Shown: positions 42,700 through 51,190, numbered from the stretch's first letter. The stretch: DNA of 64,000 nucleotides from Defluviitaleaceae bacterium (GCA_009784025.1 WQVK01000002.1:1-64000); one strand, 5' to 3'. The notes: generated by a model from the letters alone, not told the origin. Made by a program: numbers and translations.

Positions 42700-42797
42700 A
42701 AATGTAACCCGAAAGAAATCGGGCGGCAGGTCGTGCCGGGTTCACGAAGCGAACCTTATGAAAAGAAGGGGGTGTGGGGCGAAGCCTCGCGGTTTTA
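42700..42797. repeat. Dispersed element after the zinc-ribbon gene
   Basis: TTTTTTTCAAATGTAACCCG, AAAGAAATCGGGCGGC, GGTTCACGAAGCGAACC (a small palindrome) and GGGGCGAAGCCTCGCGGTTT in series, abutting the zinc-ribbon stop codon. Same parts as the arms at 44066-44392. Confidence 0.65.
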
Positions 42798-42799
42798 AC

Positions 42800-43072
42800 C
42801 TAAGCACTGCGCCATCTTTTCAAAGTTGGTATACCTTCTTTGCATTGTTCCATGGCGTCTTCTGGGGCGAATCCGAAGTCTTTTACCATTATGGCGGCTA
42901 TGGAGTTTATCATCTCATCCAGGGTGATGTTTGGGTTGGTGAACTGGCCGTCTTGGTAGCAGGTTTTGCAGTAGTCGGTGCTTAGGGTGCCGTTGGCTTC
43001 TGTGCCGTAGCCGTACATGTCGTCGTTGGCGCCTATTGGTGCGCCGCAGCTTTCGCAAAATTTTTCTTGCAT
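42800..43072 (-). CDS. Putative zinc-ribbon domain protein
   Basis: 90 residues. 'FCESCGAPIGANDDMYGYGTEANGTLSTDYCKTCYQDGQF' (key residues Cys6, Cys9, 'GTEANG', 'YCKTCYQDG') is the zf-ribbon_2-type pattern. It is followed by 'PNITLDEMINSIAAIMVKDFG', typical of the small anaerobe family. Function unknown; nucleic-acid or protein binding is possible. AAGGAG upstream. It lies 64 bases after the WYL regulator on the same strand and may be its operon partner. Confidence 0.82.
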   Translation of the reverse strand: MQEKFCESCGAPIGANDDMYGYGTEANGTLSTDYCKTCYQDGQFTNPNITLDEMINSIAAIMVKDFGFAPEDAMEQCKEGIPTLKRWRSA

Positions 43073-43136
43073 GTTTTCATCTCCTTTTTTGGTTGGTTTG
43101 GGGGTATTTTAACATGGGTAAGGTGACAGCTGCATG

Positions 43137-44048
43137 TCATGTTCTGGCTTGGTATTTATTCCTTATTTTTTCCAGGTGTGCTAGCATTTGTTCTCGCAGT
43201 TCTTGCGGCTCTAATACTTCGGCGGTCATGCCGTATGACAGAAAATAATCGTATATCCACTGCCCTTGAGGGATGAGCAGGGTAAATGTTCCGTCTGGGT
43301 TAAGGGTTATATCTCCCTCGGCAAATTCGTCGTAAACACGGTACTTTGCATAGGGCGAAACGGCGAATTTTATTTCCACAAGGGGTTCTGTTGGGGCGTC
43401 TTCTACAGATTTCATCTCTGGGGGCTGGTAATCGTTTTGGCAAAAAGATTCGCCCAATATTTTCATGTTGCTTATGCGGTTAAATTTAAACACCAGGTAC
43501 TCATTTTCTCTAGGGCAAAAAAACTGCAAATACCAAGATTTAGACTTAAAAGACAACCTAAGCGGAAAAGCTACATGCCCCTTTTGCTCGCCAAGGGGGC
43601 TTACATAATCAAAAGAAATTGCCCGCTCGCCAATGATAGCATCCTTCATAAGCTCAAACTTCGTATTATCCTCTGCGCTATGCCCCCAGCGCGAAAAGTC
43701 TACATCTATCCATTCCCTGCCAGGTTTATTAAAAAGGCCACGCAACCTGCCCAGCACTTGCTTGGTGTCTATCAGTTCCGTAGCGGCCATGCTTTGCAAC
43801 GAAAACAAAATCTGCTTCTGCTCGTCTTCTGAAAAGAAAGCCTTATTCAACAAAAAACTATCCTGAATAAAAATCCCGCCACCCTTACCCTGGGTGGTGT
43901 AAACAGGAATCCCGGCCATAGCCAGCGCATCAATATCCCGCAAAATAGTCCTTTTAGAAACCTCAAAATGCGCAGCTAACTCATTGGCCGTCACATGTTT
44001 CTTATTCATAAGCAAATAAACAATCTCGAATAACCGGTTAATTTGCAT
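43137..44048 (-). CDS. YafY-type transcriptional regulator (HTH-WYL-WCX)
   Basis: 303 residues. The N-terminal helix-turn-helix is 'ANELAAHFEVSKRTILRDIDALAMAGIPVY' (quoted in parts LAAHFEVSKRTILRDID). The WYL domain at about 135-215 has 'SWYLQFFCPRENEYLVFKFNRISN', and a WCX C-terminal domain follows. WYL proteins sense ligands such as nucleotides or nucleic acid and usually control nearby genes. AGGTG five bases upstream of the ATG. Confidence 0.9.
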   Translation of the reverse strand: MQINRLFEIVYLLMNKKHVTANELAAHFEVSKRTILRDIDALAMAGIPVYTTQGKGGGIFIQDSFLLNKAFFSEDEQKQILFSLQSMAATELIDTKQVLGRLRGLFNKPGREWIDVDFSRWGHSAEDNTKFELMKDAIIGERAISFDYVSPLGEQKGHVAFPLRLSFKSKSWYLQFFCPRENEYLVFKFNRISNMKILGESFCQNDYQPPEMKSVEDAPTEPLVEIKFAVSPYAKYRVYDEFAEGDITLNPDGTFTLLIPQGQWIYDYFLSYGMTAEVLEPQELREQMLAHLEKIRNKYQART

Positions 44049-44065
44049 AAAATCACCTCTTTTTT

Positions 44066-44392
44066 AACCGCCAAAGGCTTCGCCAGCCGCACCTCAAAAA
44101 AATTTTTAATCTCTTTCGGGTTATGTTTGAAAAAAAATTTATCAAAAACTCAGTTTTTTTGAATTTATGGTACCGTATGGTACCATTTTTTTGCGATTAT
44201 GGTACCACATTTATGTCAAAAAAGGACTATAGTACACCAGAGAACCCCATAAATTCACTGTTTTTGTGAAAAATTTTTAAAACTTTTGATAAGAGTTTTT
44301 TTAAACGTAATTTCAGAAATAAATCGGGCAGCGTGAAGCGAGCCTTATGAACGGTTTTTGAAGGTGCGGCGGGCAAAGCCTCCAACGGTTTC
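44066..44392. repeat. Complete composite repeat with GGTACC palindrome (327 bp)
   Basis: This occupies nearly the whole 353-base gap 44049-44401; no gene is seen. Outer left AACCGCCAAAGGCTTCGCC and outer right GGCAAAGCCTCCAACGGTTT are inverted. Inner left TCGGGTTATGTTTGAAAAAA.. and inner right ..AAACGTAATTTCAGAAATAAATCGGG (in parts) are also inverted. In the middle stands ATGGTACCGTATGGTACCAT (44167-44186) with a half copy ATGGTACC at 44199. It is the clearest example of arms plus palindromic cassette. Confidence 0.8.
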
Positions 44393-44401
44393 AATAAGGT
44401 T

Positions 44402-45391
44402 TTAGCCCTGTATTATCAACAGTTCCACGCCTATCTCTGGGGCTATTAATCCGGTTTTGATTTGTGTGTCGGTTTTTAGGGCTTTGTTTAGGGTGGCTAG
44501 TAGTTTTTCTTTGGTGAAGCGGCGGCTTTGTTCTAGGGCTTCGGTTATTATGAAGTCACGCAGGTTTAGTTTTGCTGCTATTTGGTGGCGTTGCAGGCCT
44601 TTTTCATGGGCACATTTGGCTAGTAATATGTTGCGGTATTGGCGGATTATCATGGTTAGTATCATGATGGGGGATTCTTTTAGGGCCAGCATATTGCGGT
44701 ACATTTTTAGGGCTTGGGGGGTGTTGCCTGCGCCCACGGCCTTTGTAAGCTCGAAAATGCGGCTTTCTAGGGTTGTGGCAGATATTATGGCTATATGTTT
44801 TGTGGTGATTTCGTTTTCGCTGCCGGCTAGGGCGGCTAGTTTTTTTATTTCGTTGTGGATTACGTTCATGTCTGTGCCGGTGGTGCGCACAAGATGGCTG
44901 GCGGTGGCTGGTGATATTGTTTTGCCGTTTTCTTTACCGCTGCGTATTATCCATTTGGTTAGCATAGGCGGGGAAGGAGGTTCGCAATCTACGGCGCGGC
45001 CGTGTTTTACGGCGGTTTTGTATAGCTTGCTGCGGCGGTCCACATCTGCTTCTACGAATACCAAAATAGTGTCTGGCGGGATATTTGGCAAAAAGGCCGC
45101 CATAGCCTCGGAATCTGCCTTCCTGCCCGAAGTAAATAGCTTCGAATCATTTACATAAATGACTCGTTTTTCAGATTCTCCCATGAAAAAGGGCAAAGTT
45201 TCTGCCGCCATGATAATTTCATGGGCGGGTGTGCTGGCGTCATAGCTGTCTTTTTGCGCGCCAGGTATGGCTTTTTCTATAGCTTTAGAATAATGCCGCA
45301 CAAGAAAATTCTCCTGGCCAAACAGCAGATATAAATTATGCAATTTGCCAGATTTTAAATCATCATGAATATTACCTTTGGATTGTTCCAT
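44402..45391 (-). CDS. holA: DNA polymerase III delta subunit
   Basis: 329 residues. 'NLYLLFGQENFLVRHYSKAI' is the N-terminal AAA-like start of the clamp-loader delta subunit. 'SKLYKTAVKHGRAVDCEPPS', 'GTDMNVIHNEIKKLAALAG' and 'IMILTMIIRQYRNILLAKC' are typical of HolA. It opens the beta clamp as part of the clamp loader. It diverges from pyrH. The ribosome binding site is weak (AGGGT). Confidence 0.9.
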   Translation of the reverse strand: MEQSKGNIHDDLKSGKLHNLYLLFGQENFLVRHYSKAIEKAIPGAQKDSYDASTPAHEIIMAAETLPFFMGESEKRVIYVNDSKLFTSGRKADSEAMAAFLPNIPPDTILVFVEADVDRRSKLYKTAVKHGRAVDCEPPSPPMLTKWIIRSGKENGKTISPATASHLVRTTGTDMNVIHNEIKKLAALAGSENEITTKHIAIISATTLESRIFELTKAVGAGNTPQALKMYRNMLALKESPIMILTMIIRQYRNILLAKCAHEKGLQRHQIAAKLNLRDFIITEALEQSRRFTKEKLLATLNKALKTDTQIKTGLIAPEIGVELLIIQG

Positions 45392-45562
45392 TTTGGGCTA
45401 CCCTTTCTCCAATGTTTATGTTATATTTTTTGTGGACAAATTCTAAGACGCAGCAAAAAAATATTTGTGCATGCAGTGCACACCCGCAGGCGACGAGCCG
45501 CCCATGAAGCGCAAACGGGCTGCGGGGTTTGGGGCAAGCCCCCATTAGAATGAGGTGTTACA

Positions 45563-46303
45563 GTGCTAAAGAGAGTTGTAATTAAACTAAGCGGCGAGGC
45601 CATAGGCTCGGCCAACAGCGAAAGCGGCTACAATGATTCTGTGGTTGATGCAATAGTAAAACAAATTATAACAGTAATGCAAGCGGGAACGGAAGTAGCC
45701 CTAGTAGTTGGCGGTGGAAATATCTGGCGGGGGCTACAAGCCAGGCCAGATATGGACAGGGTAAAAGCAGACCAAATGGGAATGCTAGCCACCATAATGA
45801 ACGCAGTTTACCTAGAAGAAGCCTTCAAACGCCAGGGGCAAAAGTCGCGGGTACTTACGCCAATGCCGGTGGGGAATATTACCACCGTGTACGACAAGGA
45901 CCATGCGCTGGAATGGATGTATAACGGAATTGTTTTGATAAACGCCGCAGGCATAGGGCATCCAATGTTTTCTACAGACACGGTAACAGCCCTGCGCGCG
46001 GCGGAACTAGAAGCGGATTGCGCCCTATACGCCAAAAGCATAGATGGCGTGTACGACAGCGAACCAAAGCATAACCCAAGTGCCCGTAAATACGAGGTGC
46101 TAAATTACAATACAGCAATAACCAAAAGCCTACAAGCGGCAGATTTGGCTGCGCTGCACTTATCTAAAGATGCAAAAATGCCAGCCTATATGTTTGGGTT
46201 AAACCAGCCAAACAGCATAATAGAAGCGGCAAAATTCCCGGCAACGGGTAGCTTAAAAGGCACATACATCCATGTGGATAAGGAGGATAAATTTTATGAC
46301 TAA
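45563..46303 (+). CDS. pyrH: UMP kinase
   Basis: 246 residues, amino-acid kinase fold: 'VVIKLSGEAIGS', 'VVGGGNIWRG', 'MDRVKADQMGMLATIMNAV'. It phosphorylates UMP to UDP. The usual GTGNPxFxTD loop reads 'AAGIGHPMFSTDT', and the C-terminal third ('YNTAITKSLQAADLAALHLSKDAKMPAYMF') departs from textbook sequences, but the core residues are kept. The start is GTG with TGAGGTG upstream. The 3' end carries the ribosome binding site of frr, overlapping it by 8 bases. rpsB and tsf, which often precede it, are absent; holA stands there in the opposite direction. Confidence 0.9.
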   Translation: MLKRVVIKLSGEAIGSANSESGYNDSVVDAIVKQIITVMQAGTEVALVVGGGNIWRGLQARPDMDRVKADQMGMLATIMNAVYLEEAFKRQGQKSRVLTPMPVGNITTVYDKDHALEWMYNGIVLINAAGIGHPMFSTDTVTALRAAELEADCALYAKSIDGVYDSEPKHNPSARKYEVLNYNTAITKSLQAADLAALHLSKDAKMPAYMFGLNQPNSIIEAAKFPATGSLKGTYIHVDKEDKFYD

Positions 46304-46847
46304 CACAAAGGAATTTGAAAGTCGCATGAAAAAAACCATCTCCGTATTGGAGGAAGATTTCGAGGCAATACGGGTAGGCCGCGCCAATCCAAGGGTGCTT
46401 GACAAACTTACTATAAACTACTACGGCACAGATACGCCACTTAGCCAAGTGGGTAATATCACCGTGCCAGAGGCAAGGCTGTTGCAGATTGCCCCATGGG
46501 AAGCAAATATCCTAAAAGATATTGAAAAAGCCATCCAGGCCAGTGACCTAGGGCTAAATCCATCCAACGACGGAAAAGTAATCCGTCTCACCTTCCCAGA
46601 GCTTACAGAAGAACGGCGCAAGCAGCTAGCCAAAGATGTAAAGAAAAAAGGCGAAGACGCAAAAGTCGCTATAAGAAACATCCGCCGCGACGCAATGGAC
46701 GCTTTCAAAAAATCCGAGAAAAAAGGCGATCTCACCGAGGATGATTTAAAGAACCTAGAAAAAGAAACGCAAGACTTAACAGACAAAAACATTGCCGAGC
46801 TTGACAAAAAAGTGGAAGCAAAAACCAAAGAAATAATGACCGTATGA
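46296..46847 (+). CDS. frr: Ribosome recycling factor
   Basis: 183 residues, the standard length. 'EFESRMKKTISVLEEDFEAIRVGRANPRVLDKL', 'YYGTDTPLSQVGNITVPEAR' and 'PELTEERRKQLAKDVKKKGE' are all canonical (key run IRVGRANP). It dissociates ribosomes with EF-G after termination. The ATG at 46296 has AAGGAGG 9 bases upstream, inside pyrH. Its last four bases (ATGA) start cdsA. Confidence 0.97.
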   Translation: MTNTKEFESRMKKTISVLEEDFEAIRVGRANPRVLDKLTINYYGTDTPLSQVGNITVPEARLLQIAPWEANILKDIEKAIQASDLGLNPSNDGKVIRLTFPELTEERRKQLAKDVKKKGEDAKVAIRNIRRDAMDAFKKSEKKGDLTEDDLKNLEKETQDLTDKNIAELDKKVEAKTKEIMTV

Positions 46848-47659
46848 TTAAACGCGTCCTTACAACAATAATAGGCCTCCCCCTTGTGCTGTTAGTTGTG
46901 CATATGGGGGGAGTTCTGCTTCTGGCGGCTTGTGGGCTTCTGGCGCTAACCGGGCTGCGAGAATTGTATTCTGCCATATCAAAGGGCGATAAACCCATCC
47001 ATTGGGTGGGGTATGCTTTTACTGTGGTCTACTTTTGTGTTGTTTATTTTTTTGGTGTGGGGCAATTATTACTTATTGCGTTAACGTTTTTTATTATCGT
47101 GGTGCAAACTTGTTTGGTTATATTCTTCAATAAGCTGCCCTTGGCAGATGTGATTGCTGTGGTGTACGGCTTTTTGTATGTGCCGTTTCTGTTGTCGTTT
47201 ATTGTGCTGGTTCGGGAGCATGAAATGGGGCAATACTATGTATGGCTCATTTTTGCTACGGCTTTTGGCACAGATACATTTGCTTATTTGGCGGGTGTTA
47301 CTTTGGGCAAGCATAAACTTGTGGGTACGCCCAGCCCTTCAAAATCCGTTGAGGGGATTATTGGAGGGGTGCTGGGGGCGGCCTTGGTTGGGTTTTTGTA
47401 TGGGTTTTTCATTTCGCGGTTTGCGGTAGATGCGCCGGAGTATATCATGCTTATTGCGGTGCTTATTGCTGTAGCAGGGGCGTTTTTCTGCGTGGTTGGT
47501 GATATGGCGGCTTCGGCTATAAAGCGGCGAACAGAGATTAAAGATTTTGGCAATGTGTTCCCTGGCCATGGTGGTGTGCTTGATAGGCTTGATAGCATTA
47601 TGATGGTTGCGCCGGTGGTTTACATGGTTATGACTGTGATGATATGGATGCTACTATGA
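46844..47659 (+). CDS. cdsA: Phosphatidate cytidylyltransferase
   Basis: 271 residues, about seven or eight membrane helices. The C-terminal signature 'SAIKRRTEIKDFGNVFPGHGGVLDRLD' at 224-250 (S..KR....KDF....PGHGG..DR.D) is complete. It makes CDP-diacylglycerol from phosphatidic acid and CTP. It overlaps frr by ATGA at the start and dxr by ATGA at the end, so translation along this operon is coupled. Confidence 0.96.
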   Translation: MIKRVLTTIIGLPLVLLVVHMGGVLLLAACGLLALTGLRELYSAISKGDKPIHWVGYAFTVVYFCVVYFFGVGQLLLIALTFFIIVVQTCLVIFFNKLPLADVIAVVYGFLYVPFLLSFIVLVREHEMGQYYVWLIFATAFGTDTFAYLAGVTLGKHKLVGTPSPSKSVEGIIGGVLGAALVGFLYGFFISRFAVDAPEYIMLIAVLIAVAGAFFCVVGDMAASAIKRRTEIKDFGNVFPGHGGVLDRLDSIMMVAPVVYMVMTVMIWMLL

Positions 47660-48819
47660 CAGGTTTAAAGGTGGCGCTGCTTGGGGCTACCGGGTCTATA
47701 GGCACACAAACATTGGATGTGCTGCGCCAGGCCATGCCCTGGGCAAAAGTAACGGCATTAACTGGCAACAATAATATAAAGTTGTTGGCAAAGTTGGCAC
47801 AAGAGTTCCGCCCGGGCTATATTTGTGTGCCAGATGAAGCGCGGCAGAACGAGCTGGCAGGCCTAATTGATTTCCCCTGCGAAATTTTAACCGGGGCAAC
47901 CGGCCTAGAAAAATGTGCAGCCCAAACAGACGCCTCTGTAGTGGTTAACGCCCTCGTGGGCCGCGTGGGGCTTGCCCCAACTCTGGCAGCGATAAATGCC
48001 GGTAAACATGTAGCCATTGCAAATAAAGAAACATTAGTGACAGCAGGGGCAATAGTAATGCCCTTTGCAAAAAAAATGGGCGTGTGTATAACCCCAATAG
48101 ACAGCGAACATTCTGCCATATTGCAATGCCTGCAGGGCAACCCGCTGCCTGCGGTAGAGAAGATTGTTTTAACAGCATCTGGTGGGCCTTTTCGCAAATG
48201 GGATAAGGATAAAATTGCCGCCGCCCGGCAGGTACAGGCCTTGAAGCACCCTAACTGGGGCATGGGGCCTAAAATCACGATAGACAGTGCCACGTTGATG
48301 AACAAAGGCCTTGAACTGATAGAAGCCATGTGGCTGTATAGCATGCCAGTGGATAAAATTGAAGTGGTAATCCATCCCCAAAGCATCATACATTCTATGG
48401 TGCAGTTTACAGACGGCGCAATGATGGCGCAAATGGGGCCAGTGGATATGCGGCTGCCAATCCAATACGCCCTTACCGCGCCAGATAGGATAATAAATGA
48501 TTTCCCTCGGCTGGATTTACTGGCCTGTGGCGAATTAACCTTCGAGCCGGTGGATATGGATAAATTTCCATGTTTGGCTTTGGCGGTTTATGCCGCGAAG
48601 GCGGGCGGCACTTTGCCCGCGGTGATGAATTATATAAACGAATGGGCCGTGTCGCAGTTTTTAGAAGAGAAAATTAGCTTTTATGGCATTTCAGATATAA
48701 TAGCCCGTGCATTTGGGGCATATACTGTAAAACCTGCTGCCTGTGCCCAAGATATCTGGGAGGCAGAGGCCTGGGCAGACGAATTTATTAAAGTTCTTCC
48801 GAAATCACAGAAAACGTGA
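47656..48819 (+). CDS. dxr: 1-deoxy-D-xylulose 5-phosphate reductoisomerase
   Basis: 387 residues. NADPH motif 'LLGATGSIGTQTLDVL' (8-23); 'IANKETLVTAG', 'PIDSEHSAILQCLQG' (metal Asp/Glu), 'TASGGPFRKW', 'KHPNWGMGPKITIDSATLMNKGLE' (in parts) and 'IHPQSIIHSMVQF' are all conserved. Second step of the MEP isoprenoid pathway. Start set at the ATG at 47656, which overlaps the cdsA stop (ATGA); an upstream ATG at 47644 lies inside cdsA. The last codons (VLPKSQKT) are encoded by the first arm of the module D hairpin. Confidence 0.96.
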   Translation: MTGLKVALLGATGSIGTQTLDVLRQAMPWAKVTALTGNNNIKLLAKLAQEFRPGYICVPDEARQNELAGLIDFPCEILTGATGLEKCAAQTDASVVVNALVGRVGLAPTLAAINAGKHVAIANKETLVTAGAIVMPFAKKMGVCITPIDSEHSAILQCLQGNPLPAVEKIVLTASGGPFRKWDKDKIAAARQVQALKHPNWGMGPKITIDSATLMNKGLELIEAMWLYSMPVDKIEVVIHPQSIIHSMVQFTDGAMMAQMGPVDMRLPIQYALTAPDRIINDFPRLDLLACGELTFEPVDMDKFPCLALAVYAAKAGGTLPAVMNYINEWAVSQFLEEKISFYGISDIIARAFGAYTVKPAACAQDIWEAEAWADEFIKVLPKSQKT

Positions 48820-48893
48820 TTTCGGAAGAAGCAAAAGATTGAAAATGAAACTTTTTCGAAATTAAAAGCCTAATTTCGAAAGAAGTCTATTAG
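48794..48893 (+). repeat. Intergenic module D, complete copy, overlapping the dxr end
   Basis: A perfect 15-bp hairpin (arm TTCTTCCGAAATCAC, 48794-48830) contains the dxr stop codon. GATTGAAAATGAAACTTTTT, then TAATTTCGAAAGAAGTCTAT follow, ending 16 bases before the rseP start. Same orientation relative to transcription as the copies at 13461 and 28491. Confidence 0.75.
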
Positions 48894-48908
48894 AAACAGG
48901 TGATTTTG

Positions 48909-50033
48909 TTGGGTAATCTTGTACCTATTTTGATTTTTATTATTATACTTGGGCTGGTGATTTTCATTCATGAGCTTGGGCATTTCCTTATGGCCAGGCG
49001 TGCTGGGGTTTTTGTGAAGGAATTTGCCATGGGTATGGGGCCAAAGTTGTTTTCGTTCAGGGGGCGCAAGCAGGCTTTAAATGCCATCCCCGGCGAGGAT
49101 GATGTAACGGTGTTTTCCCTGCGGGCGCTGCCTATTGGCGGCTTTTGTGCCGTGCGCGGCGAGGAAGAAGGCGTAGAGGGCGACCAAGAGGCCTTAAATA
49201 ATAAGACGATTTTGCAGCGGGGGCTTTTTATGCTTGGCGGCTCGTTGTTTAATTTTATCATGGCATTTGTGGTGTTTTTTGTGCTGGCGCTGCTGGTGGG
49301 TTATACGATTCCGCGGGTGTATATGGTTGCAGAGGGTTCCCCTGCTTATGAAAGCGGGCTTATGGTTGGGGATAGGATTACGCATTTTAATGGCACTGGG
49401 GTGCGGTTGTGGAGCAATTTGCAGCTTACTTTAGATATGTACGGCGGGCAACCCATAGATGTAAGAGTTATACGTGATGGGCAAAGGGTTAACCTTAATA
49501 TAACACCGGCGGTTGCTACTGATGGCAGGTATGTTATTGGGTTTGTCCCCCATAGGGCGGTTGGGCTTTTGGACGAGATGCGAGACGGTGACCGTTTTGA
49601 GAGGGTTGGCGTTTGGGGCAGCCTGGTTAATTCTGCCGACAATGTTATGTTTAATGTTTCTGCGCCGTTTAGGTTGTTGTCGCGGTTTGTTACCCGCCAG
49701 CCAGTGCCGGAAGGTGGCGGCGTGATGGGGCCTATTGGCATGGCCGGGGTTGTTACTGATATTTACCAGGAAGTGTCTGCCGAAAGCATGATGGATACTT
49801 TTCTTGTGATGCTGTCGCTGCTTGGGGTTATTAATGTGGCTTTGGGTGTGATGAACCTGCTGCCCATACCGGCGCTGGATGGGTCTAAGCTGGTGTTTTT
49901 GATGATTGAAGCCGTACGGCGCAAGCCTGTTCCACAGGAGAAAGAAAACCTTGTGCATTTTGTGGGCATGGTACTGCTTATTGCGCTTGGTATTTTTATT
50001 GCGTACAGGGATATCGCGAATCTTCTGCAATAA
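48909..50033 (+). CDS. rseP: Site-2 membrane metalloprotease RseP
   Basis: 374 residues. The first helix has the zinc site 'VIFIHELGHFLMARRAG' (HExxH at 21-25). A PDZ domain lies at about 140-220 ('VAEGSPAYESGLMVGDRITHFNG'), and the second active-site motif 'NLLPIPALDGSKLVFL' follows near 325. It cleaves membrane anchors such as anti-sigma factors or cleaved signal peptides. The start is probably TTG at 48909, six bases after AGGTG; GTG at 48900 and TTG at 48906 are in frame but too close to or inside that site. Fixed neighbour of dxr and ispG in Bacillota. Confidence 0.93.
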   Translation: MGNLVPILIFIIILGLVIFIHELGHFLMARRAGVFVKEFAMGMGPKLFSFRGRKQALNAIPGEDDVTVFSLRALPIGGFCAVRGEEEGVEGDQEALNNKTILQRGLFMLGGSLFNFIMAFVVFFVLALLVGYTIPRVYMVAEGSPAYESGLMVGDRITHFNGTGVRLWSNLQLTLDMYGGQPIDVRVIRDGQRVNLNITPAVATDGRYVIGFVPHRAVGLLDEMRDGDRFERVGVWGSLVNSADNVMFNVSAPFRLLSRFVTRQPVPEGGGVMGPIGMAGVVTDIYQEVSAESMMDTFLVMLSLLGVINVALGVMNLLPIPALDGSKLVFLMIEAVRRKPVPQEKENLVHFVGMVLLIALGIFIAYRDIANLLQ

Positions 50034-50053
50034 TTGCAGGAAGGGGCAGTTTG

Positions 50054-51100
50054 ATGAAAACAAAAGTGGTGCACATTGGCGGCGTGCCAATAGGCGGCGG
50101 CCATAGCATAAAAATCCAATCCATGACCAATACGGACACCCGCGATGTGGCCGCCACGGTAGCGCAAATTAACGCCCTAGCTGCCGCCGGTTGCGAAATA
50201 GTGCGGGTGGCCGTGCCAGACATGGAAGCCGCAGAGGCGATTGTTAAAATAAAGCAGCAAATAAGCCTGCCCCTGGTGGCAGATATCCATTTTGATTATA
50301 GGCTGGCTATCGAGGCTGTAAGAAATGGCGCGGACAAGCTACGGATTAACCCCGGCAACATAGGCGGCGAGGAACGTGTACGGCAGGTGGCGCTTGCTGC
50401 AAAGGCAAACGGCCTGCCCATTCGGGTTGGGGTTAATGGTGGCTCGCTGGAGAAGGATTTGCTACATAAATACGGCGGCGTGACAGCAGAGGCCCTGGCA
50501 GAAAGCGCCTTGGCCAATATCGCCATGCTGGAAAAATGCGGTTTTAATGATATCGTGGTTTCTGTAAAGGCTAGCAGCGTGCCGCTGGTGATAGATTCCC
50601 ATAAAATTTTGGCACAGCGGATAGATTACCCGCTACATATTGGTATAACAGAGGCGGGAACGCCTTATCACGGGGCTATTCGCTCTGCGGCGGGGCTTGG
50701 TGCACTACTCAATTTGGGGCTGGGGGATACCATAAGGGTAAGCCTGTCTGGCGACCCGGTGCAGGAAATCCGCGCCGCCCGTGAAATTTTGCAAGCCATG
50801 GGGCTTCGCCGTTTTGGCGCAAAAATAATCGCCTGCCCAACATGCGGCCGCACAGAATTTGACGTAAGCAGAATTGCCGAAAGCATTGAAGAGAGGCTGC
50901 TGCATGTAGAAAAACCCATAACCGTAGCAGTAATGGGTTGCGTAGTAAACGGCCCCGGCGAAGCCAGGGAAGCCGACGTAGGGGTCGCCTGCGGCAAAGG
51001 CGTAGCAGCAATTTTCCGTAAAGGCGAAATATTAAAAAAAGTGACAGTAGACGAGGCCGAGACAGCAGTGTTGGCGGAGGTTGAGAAACTGTTAATGTGA
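50054..51100 (+). CDS. ispG: (E)-4-hydroxy-3-methylbut-2-enyl-diphosphate synthase
   Basis: 348 residues, the short bacterial form. The TIM barrel starts with 'IKIQSMTNTDTRDVAATVAQI'; 'PLVADIHFDYRLAI' and 'KLRINPGNIGGEERV' follow. The Fe-S domain has 'ACPTCGRTEFD' and 'VMGCVVNGPGEAREAD', giving the three Cys and Glu ligands of the 4Fe-4S cluster. Penultimate step of the MEP pathway. The ATG at 50054 has AAGGGG 7 bases upstream and stands 20 bases after rseP. Confidence 0.97.
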   Translation: MKTKVVHIGGVPIGGGHSIKIQSMTNTDTRDVAATVAQINALAAAGCEIVRVAVPDMEAAEAIVKIKQQISLPLVADIHFDYRLAIEAVRNGADKLRINPGNIGGEERVRQVALAAKANGLPIRVGVNGGSLEKDLLHKYGGVTAEALAESALANIAMLEKCGFNDIVVSVKASSVPLVIDSHKILAQRIDYPLHIGITEAGTPYHGAIRSAAGLGALLNLGLGDTIRVSLSGDPVQEIRAAREILQAMGLRRFGAKIIACPTCGRTEFDVSRIAESIEERLLHVEKPITVAVMGCVVNGPGEAREADVGVACGKGVAAIFRKGEILKKVTVDEAETAVLAEVEKLLM

Positions 51101-51114
51101 TAAGGCCGCCAACA

Positions 51115-51190
51115 TGATAAGACCGTCAGAGGCTTTGCCTCCGACACCTCCAAAAACCTTTTTGAAAAAAAGTTTTATCAAAAAACTTTA
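51115..51190. repeat. Dispersed element after ispG
   Basis: AAGACCGTCAGAGGCTTTGCC, TCCGACACCTCC, then an AAAAAGTTTTATCAAAAAACTTT-type tail (parts ACCGTCAGAGGCTTTGCC and AAAAACTTTAACTTTTT). One of the best preserved left arms. Confidence 0.75.

Noticed and set aside
45392-45562. Small gene in the holA-pyrH gap
   Set aside because: Open frames here lack start signals; only promoter-like AT-rich sequence and a G/C-rich stretch are seen.
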